Of a DNA stretch of 7,821 nt, positions 1-5,200 are shown piece by piece. Below the pieces are notes generated by a model. The model was given only the letters and a program-made list of their open reading frames with translations. It had not been told where the DNA came from and did not search any database. Every line of letters begins with the position of its first letter. The stretch's first letter is position 1. Position numbers and translations under genes: made by a program. The stretch comes from Verrucomicrobiota bacterium (lineage in GTDB: Bacteria; Verrucomicrobiota; Verrucomicrobiia; Limisphaerales; JAGWYX01). Location of the stretch: NCBI GenBank assembly GCA_018969165.1, contig JAGWYX010000145.1:1-7821 (forward strand), read 5' to 3'.

Positions 1-1102
1 TGGCAAAATTGCCTCCCGGCCAGCGCAGCAGCGGCAAATGCGACTCTTTCAACAGCCGAACAATGTCCGGGTCCGCGCCATGAATGTGGTCCGCGGGACG
101 GAGAAGCATGTGACCGATGACCAATTGCCCGGGGTCGTTGGCGGTGAGGGCCAGTTTGTAAGCCGCGTCTCGCGGCGAGTCGCCACGCAATTCGATCATT
201 CCTTTGAACGTCTTCCAGGCCGCCGACAAACCATTTACCGTGGCCGACGCACACTGCTGAGGCCCGCGGTCGCCTGCCCTCGGGGACTCGTGCGGTACCG
301 CAGCCGAGCCTCCCACCCCCTCTCCTCCGCCAGCGGCGGAGAGGGCCGGGGAGAGGCGGCGCTCATCTCCACCGGTTCCCGTCAGCCTGACCGTCAACGA
401 CGTGATGTCCGGCGACCGCGCCAGAATCTCGAACTCGTACCGCCGCTCCCGGTGTAACGGCAGGTAAACCCACTGGGCGACCCCCTGACCCGCCGCCCGC
501 ACCTGCACCCGCTGCGCTCGCCCGCCATGCACACCGGTGTCCGGACTGACCTGCACCGCCTCGCGTTCTCCCTCGCGTGTCCAAAAACACGCCAGCCCGT
601 CCGCTCGAGCGGCGACCAGCTCGCCCAGGGCTGACTCCGGCCAGCCAAACCGTGTCGCCTGACGCCGGATCTCCTGGTTGATCCGGTTGTTGTCGGCATA
701 GCATTTCGTGATGCCGTCCGGCGTCATCTCGCCGGTCCAAAACGGGTAATCCGCGAAGGTCGGGTTGCGGAGAACCTGGGCGTCCATGCCGTTATATATG
801 TTGAACCCGAGGTGCTCGGCGAATTTCCCCGTGATGAATCGCGGGATCGGATGCGCCGCGCGTTCGGCGACATGCACCCGCAGCGCGGCCTGCCCCGGAT
901 TGCGAGTTTCGTGGAGGCGTCGAAGTTCTGACCCGTTGGACGGGCTCTGCGCCAGCACTTGGCCGGCCGCGAGCAGAGCCAGCAGCAAACCAACGGACCT
1001 GACCCGGGACGTGCCCGTGCAATCCCTCGCCACTGCTGCCAGCGACAGACAGGGCCAGGGAGAGGAGGCGCTCTTTCCCGCCCGTTTCCTGGAGTCGTCC
1101 AT
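1..1102 (-). CDS. GH51-type alpha-L-arabinofuranosidase, N-terminal part (gene runs off the left edge)
   Basis: The minus strand is open from an ATG at 1102 to the window edge, giving 367 codons with no stop. Residues 89-106 read FITGKFAEHLGFNIYNGM, followed by a RNPTFADYPFW stretch, which is the opening signature of family GH51 arabinofuranosidases. Near the window edge comes LLRWPGGNFA, the second family hallmark. Known members release terminal alpha-L-arabinofuranose from arabinan or arabinoxylan; the acid/base and nucleophile glutamates would lie beyond the edge and cannot be checked. Between these motifs is a carbohydrate-binding-like beta region ending in ASATVNGLSAAWKTFKG. A hydrophobic segment (about residues 37-51, VGLLLALLAAGQVLA) followed by Q looks like a signal peptide, so export is likely. 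The start is uncertain: no Shine-Dalgarno precedes 1102, and codons 10-27 lie in a dispersed repeat. GTG at 1033 would leave a normal 29-residue signal peptide. A second repeat copy is read in frame at about 312-370. The gene is divergent from the Tat protein gene. Confidence 0.88.
   Translation of the reverse strand, partial: MDDSRKRAGKSASSPWPCLSLAAVARDCTGTSRVRSVGLLLALLAAGQVLAQSPSNGSELRRLHETRNPGQAALRVHVAERAAHPIPRFITGKFAEHLGFNIYNGMDAQVLRNPTFADYPFWTGEMTPDGITKCYADNNRINQEIRRQATRFGWPESALGELVAARADGLACFWTREGEREAVQVSPDTGVHGGRAQRVQVRAAGQGVAQWVYLPLHRERRYEFEILARSPDITSLTVRLTGTGGDERRLSPALSAAGGGEGVGGSAAVPHESPRAGDRGPQQCASATVNGLSAAWKTFKGMIELRGDSPRDAAYKLALTANDPGQLVIGHMLLRPADHIHGADPDIVRLLKESHLPLLRWPGGNFA
312..370 (+). 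repeat. Dispersed G/A-rich repeat, copy A, inside the GH51 coding region
   Basis: The core GCCAGCGGCGGAGAGGGCC followed by GGGGAGAGGCGGCGCT matches two other places in the window (1024-1083 and 7697-7743), all in the same orientation. It contains a short palindrome, CTCCGCCAGCGGCGGAG. It lies in the GH51 gene and is translated on the minus strand as RRLSPALSAAGGEGVGG without breaking the frame. Flanking sequence down to about 250 is also low in resemblance to the family, so the inserted block may be larger than the recognisable repeat. Confidence 0.75.
1024..1083 (+). repeat. Dispersed G/A-rich repeat, copy B, at the 5' end of the GH51 gene
   Basis: The sequence TGCCAGCGACAGACAGGGCC followed by AGGGAGAGGAGGCGCTCTTTC aligns without gaps to copy A over about 40 bases, with several substitutions. 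It overlaps the proposed first codons of the GH51 gene, but in a different reading frame from copy A. That argues that the residues before the signal peptide may not be real protein and that the true start may lie at or after GTG 1033. Confidence 0.65.
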
Positions 1103-1148
1103 CGGCCGAGTGTGCAACGCCGGCCCACACGGCGCAAGTGGAATGCAG

Positions 1149-1275
1149 AAGGGGTCAGTTCTTATTAACGTCAAGTAACCCCTGCCGCCGCGGCCCCGTT
1201 GGTACTCACGGCGACTCGCTAGCCTCGCCTGGGGCGACGGGTGGGAAAGTAGATGATAATAAGAACCGACCCCTT
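1149..1275. mobile_element. MITE-like element with 19-bp terminal inverted repeats (GGGGTC-type ends)
   Basis: The left end AAGGGGTCAGTTCTTATTA (1149-1167) is the reverse complement of the right end TAATAAGAACCGACCCCTT (1257-1275) at 18 of 19 positions. The 127-bp element has no open frame of its own. Its interior can fold: CCCGT (1195-1199) pairs with ACGGG (1237-1241), and GGCGA (1210-1214) with TCGCC (1225-1229). Ends starting GGGGTCAG with a following TTCTTATT stretch resemble, from memory, sequences around REP-associated Y1 (TnpA_REP/RAYT) transposase genes, so it may be moved in trans. No transposase is present and no clear target-site duplication is seen. It lies in the divergent gap of 1103-1416, so it may influence expression on both sides. 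Confidence 0.7.
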
Positions 1276-1302
1276 GGTGAAGCCATGTAGCCAAAAATTA
1301 GC

Positions 1303-1330
1303 TTGCAACTGCATACGCAGGAGATAAATT
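1303..1330 (+). promoter_or_regulatory. Possible sigma70-like promoter for the Tat protein gene
   Basis: TTGCAA (1303-1308) and TAAATT (1325-1330) are separated by 16 bases, in an unusually A/T-rich pocket between the MITE-like element and the gene at 1417. The match to TTGACA/TATAAT is only moderate, and promoter sequences of this phylum are poorly known, so this is a weak call. Confidence 0.3.
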
Positions 1331-1402
1331 ATCCGCGCTGATTTTGCCAAAAGCTCGAGCGAGGCACCTGTGGCCGCAAGATTCAACCGTTCACCCGTCA
1401 GA

Positions 1403-1411
1403 AAGGAAAGG
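1403..1411 (+). promoter_or_regulatory. Shine-Dalgarno sequence that sets the start at 1417
   Basis: AAGGAAAGG ends five bases before the ATG at 1417. It is the clearest ribosome binding site in the window and supports that start, as does the Tat signal that begins right after it. Confidence 0.6.
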
Positions 1412-1416
1412 CACCC

Positions 1417-2376
1417 ATGCAACCCCATCTGAATCGTCGTCGGTTTCTGAAGCAGTCCGTGTGCGTCTCCTCGGCGGTCACCGCCGCGCTGAGCTTCGAG
1501 GAAGTGGCCTTGTTGGCCAAACCCGCGGAGGCGGTCCCCGCTTCGGTTCCGCCGCCGGCGGGCGAACTTCTGCCCACCGGTAAGGTCGGCAAACTCAACA
1601 TCACCCGCCTCATCTGCGGTGGGAACCTGGTCGCCGGGTTCGCCCATAGCCGGGACCTCATCTACGTTTCGGAGTTACTGCGAAAGTATTTCACCGACGA
1701 AAAGGTCATCCAGACGCTCGCGTTGTGCGAGGCCCAGGGTATCAACACCACCATCCTGCGCCTGGACGACGATACCCTGCGCATCCTCAAGGCCTATCGC
1801 AAGCAGCACGGCGGCAAGATCCAGTGGATCGCCCAGGTCGAGATCCAGGAGGACCGTCTCGCCGACCAATTCCAGCAGGCGGTGGATAACGGCGCCGTCG
1901 GCGTGTTCACCCACGGGGGCATCGGGGACGATCTGGTCAAGCGCGGGAAAGTCGAGGTGCTGGCCAATTGCATGGACCTGATCCGTCGCCAGGGTGTGAT
2001 CGCGGGGATCGCGGGCCACAGGCTCGAGGTGCCGAAGGCGTGTGAGCAGGCGGGTGTCAAGGCCGATTTCTACATGAAGACCTTCAACAGCAAACGGTAC
2101 TGGTCGGCCGGTCCCAAAGAGGAACATGACAATGTCTGGGAAGCGAGCCCGGAGGAGACCATCGCGTTCATGCAGGAGGTGGACAAACCGTGGATCGCCT
2201 ACAAAGTCCTCGGTGCCGGCGCCATTCATCCGCGCGAAGGATTTCAATACGCCTTCAATCACGGTGCCGATTTTGTGTGCGTCGGCATGTTTGATTTCCA
2301 GGTGGCCGAGGACGTGGCCCTGACGCGGTTGGCGCTGGACAAAGCCCGGGTCCGCGACCGTGCCTGGTGCGCGTGA
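1417..2376 (+). CDS. Tat-exported TIM-barrel protein, aldo/keto-reductase-like
   Basis: This 319-residue protein opens with NRRRFLK at residues 6-12, a close match to the twin-arginine consensus, followed by a weakly hydrophobic stretch with AVTAALSF. It is therefore probably folded in the cytoplasm and exported by the Tat system, often a sign of a bound cofactor. A Pro/Ala-rich linker (about 36-50) leads to a barrel-like domain: LICGGN (66-70 region), TDEKVIQTLALCEAQGIN (93-110), GVFTHGG, GVIAGIAGH, ADFYMKTFN, WIAYKVLGAGAI (259-270) and ADFVCVGMFDF (284-294) look like successive beta strands. The pattern recalls aldo/keto reductases, but the Asp-Tyr-Lys-His tetrad is not recognisable: after GIN comes TTILRLDDD instead of the usual D-T-A stretch. 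Catalysis as an NADPH reductase is therefore doubtful. A sugar-product oxidoreductase or isomerase-like role is a guess from the glycoside hydrolase neighbours. The start has a good Shine-Dalgarno sequence. Confidence 0.85.
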   Translation: MQPHLNRRRFLKQSVCVSSAVTAALSFEEVALLAKPAEAVPASVPPPAGELLPTGKVGKLNITRLICGGNLVAGFAHSRDLIYVSELLRKYFTDEKVIQTLALCEAQGINTTILRLDDDTLRILKAYRKQHGGKIQWIAQVEIQEDRLADQFQQAVDNGAVGVFTHGGIGDDLVKRGKVEVLANCMDLIRRQGVIAGIAGHRLEVPKACEQAGVKADFYMKTFNSKRYWSAGPKEEHDNVWEASPEETIAFMQEVDKPWIAYKVLGAGAIHPREGFQYAFNHGADFVCVGMFDFQVAEDVALTRLALDKARVRDRAWCA

Positions 2377-2438
2377 ACGAGGAACGCGGGGCGAAACTCG
2401 CGCCGTGCTCGCCACTCGTCACCAAGAGCGGGTTCGAA

Positions 2439-2553
2439 AAATGCGGAGCGCGGCTGGGCCGTCCTCGGCCAGCCGCAGCACGCCCTGAGTTTGCGGCGCG
2501 TATTACTCGACCCCCGCGCTGCGGCTGGTCTTCGACCCAGCCGCGCTCCATTT
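2439..2553. repeat. Paired-hairpin palindromic element (REP/BIME-like), type 1
   Basis: The left arm (2439-2479) and right arm (2517-2553) are near reverse complements: both carry GGAGCGCGGCTGGG on the outside and AGCCGCAGC on the inside. Each arm also folds alone, with GCGGCTGG (2450-2457) pairing with CCAGCCGC (2469-2476), and again GCGGCTGG (2521-2528) with CCAGCCGC (2537-2544). The central 37 bases (2480-2516) are unpaired. It fills much of the 273-bp gap after the Tat protein gene and could act as a transcription stop or mRNA-stabilising structure. I remember similar sequences as common in Verrucomicrobiota genomes but cannot verify this here. The rest of the gap shows nothing I can name. 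Confidence 0.8.
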
Positions 2554-2649
2554 ATAAGGCAAGGACTAACCGCTGACCTGCGACCGCCCAGGCCCGTTGA
2601 TCTTGGTCAAGGCCGAGGCACGCGCCAGGGGGTGGAATCACGGGCAGCC

Positions 2650-4989
2650 ATGCGCCGACTCTCCCCTCTCCATGAACCGGATCACGGGTTGTCCTCAACC
2701 CTCAGCACCCCACCCCGCTGTCGGCCACGCGGCTGGAGACCAAGCGCACTCCGAGGAGACTTTTTGTCGCTCGTCTTTGGGGCCCTCGCGCTCGCCGTCG
2801 CTACCATTTCCGCGCAAAGCGGAGCCACGCCCGCGGATGATCCCTGGCGGATCGATTTTCGTTATGCCCCGCCAGTTTGGCAGACCTCAATCTGCCTGCC
2901 GGATGACTGGCAGAAGACCATCGTCGGCAAGGACGGCAGTTTGCTCTACGATTACCCGGGAAGGTTCGCCGGGTTCGGCACGCGAATCACGTTCGGGCTT
3001 CGCGGCGAAGTCACGTGGGTGCGCCAAACGCTGGCGGCTCCCCGGGTGCCCATCGTCCAAACCGTCGCGCGCGTCGGCAGCGTCGAACTCCAGACCGAGG
3101 CGTTCGCCGTGGCACCGGCGCATCCGGTCGCTCGCAACCGGGTGAACCTCGAGGGCGACCGCGAGCGGGGGCAAGTCCGCCCCACCAACGGTGGGATGAC
3201 ATTTCTGGAGCTGTCGCATCATCCGGCGCGGCATGATGTCTTGATCGTGCGTTTGTGGAACCGTGGTCAGGCGTCGGTCGAAGTCACGCCGACGCTGACC
3301 ATCGAAAGCCAGTCGGCCCTGACCGTGGACCCGGGCCAGAAACGGTTGCGCATCGGGACCGGGACAGAACTCCAATGCGTCGAGGCGTATGCGAACGTGG
3401 AATCAGCGACCAATCGGGTCCGGGCGGTCTTCACCGCCACGACGTTGAAGCCGGGCGGGCAACGGGTCCTGGCGTTCTGCATCGCGCGCGGCGCCCCGGG
3501 GCCGGTGTTGCTCCGGAGCGTGGCGCAGGCCCAAGGTCTCCGTCGCCAGGCCGAGCGGTTCTGGCGGAAACTCGACTTGCCTTACGACCGGCTCGAAGTG
3601 CCGGATGCAGGCGTGCAAGCGCTGCTTGACTCGGCCATCCGCAACATTTACCAGGCGCGCGAAATCAAGCAAGGATTGCCCGCGTTCCAGGTCGGCCCGA
3701 CCTGCTACCGCGGCCTCTGGGTGGTGGACGGCTCGTTCATCATGGAAGCGATGGCGTATCTGGGGCGGCTGACCGAGGCGCGCGAAGGCATTCAATACCT
3801 GACGAGCTTCCAACGTGACGACGGCGGGTTCCTGCTGATCGACGGGCACTGGAAGGAAACCGGGATCGTGTTATGGGCGATCACGCGGCATGCGCGGTTG
3901 ACCGGTGATCGCCCCTGGTTGCGCGCGATCTGGCCGCGGGTCGAGCGGGCCGTCGCGTTCGTCCAGCAGATGCGGGTCACGGCCTCGGCCAACGCCGCGG
4001 CGCCCAACTGCGGCCTGATCCCCGACGGTTTTAGCGACGGCGGTCTGGCCGACCGGGTACCTGAATACACGAATATTTATTGGACGCTGGCCGGCTTGCG
4101 GGCGGCGATCCAGGCCGCACGCTGGTTCGGTCAGGAGGGCGATGCCACGGCGTGGCAGCGGGAATTCGACGACTTTTACGCCACGTTCCGACGCGCCGCC
4201 GCTCGCGACACGCGCACGGACGGGTTGGGACATCGTTACCTGCCGATCCGGATGCGGGACAACGGGGAGATCCCGCCGCAAAAGGCGCAGTGGGGATTTC
4301 TGCACGCGGTGTTTCCGGGGAAAGTGTTTGCGGCGGACGACGCGCTCGTAGCCGGCAACATGGCGATGCTGCACTCGGTGGAACGCGAAGGGCTGGTGCT
4401 GGATACCGGCTGGTTGAAGGACGGCATCTGGAACTATTTCGGCTCGTTTTACGCCCACGCGTGGTTATGGCTCGGCAACGGGGATAAGGCCGCGCGCACC
4501 CTTTACGCCTTCGGCAACCATGCCTCACCGCTCCTGGTCTGGCGCGAAGAGCAGAAACCGCGCGGCGAAGGCGCGCAGTTCGTGGGCGACATGCCGCACA
4601 ACTGGGCGAGCGCCGAGTTCATCCGGTTGGTGCGCCACCTGCTCGTGCTCGAACGCGGCAACGAACTGCACCTGTTCGAGGGACTGCCGCCCACTTGGGC
4701 CAGGCCGGGCGCGGTCACCCGAATCAATCATGTCATGTCCGAGTTCGGCCCGCTGTCGCTCGAGTTCCGCGTCGCCCGGGATGGCCGAACGGGTTGGCTG
4801 CGGCTCGAGCCGCCCACTCGCACTCCGCCAGGTCGGATCGTGTTGCATCTCGACCATTGGTCCGGCCGGTCGGGCGTGCTCGAGTTGCCGACCCACGGTG
4901 TAGTTCGCAAACGGCTGGCGATCGACCCAAGGACGCCACAAAGTCCGGATGATCGGAACTTCCTGGCCGATGTCCGGAGCGCGCCTTGA
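2650..4989 (+). CDS. Secreted six-hairpin glycosidase-like protein with N-terminal beta domain
   Basis: The protein has 779 residues from ATG 2650. A charged stretch (RGWRPSALRGD) precedes a hydrophobic core FLSLVFGALALAVATISAQ, a signal peptide ending near residue 57. Residues about 63-300 are beta-rich, including LPDDWQKTIVGKDGSLLYDYP and VEVTPTLTIESQSALTV. About 310-700 forms an (alpha/alpha)6-type domain with acidic, aromatic loops: CYRGLWVVDGSF (D360), DGHWKETG (E403), PEYTNIYW (E472), TGWLKDG (D591) and GDMPHNWASAEF (D647, E656). After that comes a short beta tail (LHLFEGLPPTWARPG onward). This fits the six-hairpin glycosidase superfamily, which includes GH15, GH63, GH78, GH95 and GH106, but I cannot assign a family or substrate, and the catalytic acids are candidates only. 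An in-frame TTG at 2764 has a better Shine-Dalgarno sequence (GAGGAGA at 2753-2759) but leaves no positive n-region. Earlier in-frame starts fall in the palindromic element. Confidence 0.82.
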   Translation: MRRLSPLHEPDHGLSSTLSTPPRCRPRGWRPSALRGDFLSLVFGALALAVATISAQSGATPADDPWRIDFRYAPPVWQTSICLPDDWQKTIVGKDGSLLYDYPGRFAGFGTRITFGLRGEVTWVRQTLAAPRVPIVQTVARVGSVELQTEAFAVAPAHPVARNRVNLEGDRERGQVRPTNGGMTFLELSHHPARHDVLIVRLWNRGQASVEVTPTLTIESQSALTVDPGQKRLRIGTGTELQCVEAYANVESATNRVRAVFTATTLKPGGQRVLAFCIARGAPGPVLLRSVAQAQGLRRQAERFWRKLDLPYDRLEVPDAGVQALLDSAIRNIYQAREIKQGLPAFQVGPTCYRGLWVVDGSFIMEAMAYLGRLTEAREGIQYLTSFQRDDGGFLLIDGHWKETGIVLWAITRHARLTGDRPWLRAIWPRVERAVAFVQQMRVTASANAAAPNCGLIPDGFSDGGLADRVPEYTNIYWTLAGLRAAIQAARWFGQEGDATAWQREFDDFYATFRRAAARDTRTDGLGHRYLPIRMRDNGEIPPQKAQWGFLHAVFPGKVFAADDALVAGNMAMLHSVEREGLVLDTGWLKDGIWNYFGSFYAHAWLWLGNGDKAARTLYAFGNHASPLLVWREEQKPRGEGAQFVGDMPHNWASAEFIRLVRHLLVLERGNELHLFEGLPPTWARPGAVTRINHVMSEFGPLSLEFRVARDGRTGWLRLEPPTRTPPGRIVLHLDHWSGRSGVLELPTHGVVRKRLAIDPRTPQSPDDRNFLADVRSAP

Positions 4990-5074
4990 ACCAGCGCGCG
5001 TCTCGGCCCGCAAACCGCATCCTGGTCGGAAGCGACCGTCGGGGTGTGGCAGCGCGCGACGCACCGCAGGCGCG

Positions 5075-5138
5075 GGATTCAACCTGCGTTGGCGCATCTG
5101 CGCACGCGGCCTGGGCGTGGAAGCCAGGATTCAACCTG
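5075..5138 (+). repeat. Short direct repeat (GGATTCAACCTG twice) upstream of the modular protein gene
   Basis: GGATTCAACCTG occurs at 5075-5086 and again at 5127-5138, start to start 52 bases apart. Around the first copy, CGCAGG (5065-5070) can pair with CCTGCG (5083-5088), and the second is flanked so that CAGG and CCTG pair. Both lie just upstream of the candidate -35 element of the next gene, so they could be a paired regulator site, or a weak stop for the preceding gene, which ends at 4989. Chance is possible for a 12-mer. Confidence 0.4.
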
Positions 5139-5146
5139 AAAATGTT

Positions 5147-5176
5147 TTGACTCGCGCCAGGGATTCATGGTTTAAG
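5147..5176 (+). promoter_or_regulatory. Possible sigma70-like promoter for the modular protein gene
   Basis: TTGACT (5147-5152) matches the -35 consensus at five of six bases, and TTTAAG (5171-5176), 18 bases later, is a partial -10 match. A transcript starting near 5183 would place the Shine-Dalgarno sequence at 5191 close to its 5' end. The 211-bp gap before this gene supports its own promoter. Confidence 0.4.
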
Positions 5177-5190
5177 ACAAGGCGATCACC

Positions 5191-5194
5191 GGAG
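5191..5194 (+). promoter_or_regulatory. Shine-Dalgarno sequence that sets the start at 5201
   Basis: GGAG lies six bases before ATG 5201. It selects this start over in-frame codons back to 4949, which would overlap the preceding gene and add 84 residues of Arg-rich, non-secretory sequence before the signal peptide. Confidence 0.6.
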
Positions 5195-5200
5195 TTTCTT

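Noticed and set aside
724..1137. Minus-strand open frames at 724-1137 and 792-1130
   Set aside because: They are in the two wrong frames of the GH51 gene, whose frame carries the family motifs and runs off the edge.
1675..2415. A 246-codon minus-strand open frame opposite the Tat protein gene
   Set aside because: It mirrors the codon structure of the plus-strand gene, which has a Tat motif and a Shine-Dalgarno sequence.
2491..2649. An upstream TTG start for the six-hairpin protein
   Set aside because: It would translate half of the palindromic element and give a 53-residue Arg/Pro-rich lead before the signal peptide.
5075..5138. A tRNA on the minus strand, suggested by GGTTGAATCC stretches like a T-loop
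   Set aside because: The loop lacks the C of GTTC, and no acceptor, D or anticodon stem is found at the right spacing.
4949..5200. An upstream start for the modular protein, overlapping the preceding gene
   Set aside because: ATG 5201 has GGAG six bases upstream and begins a signal peptide directly; the longer form would bury that signal.
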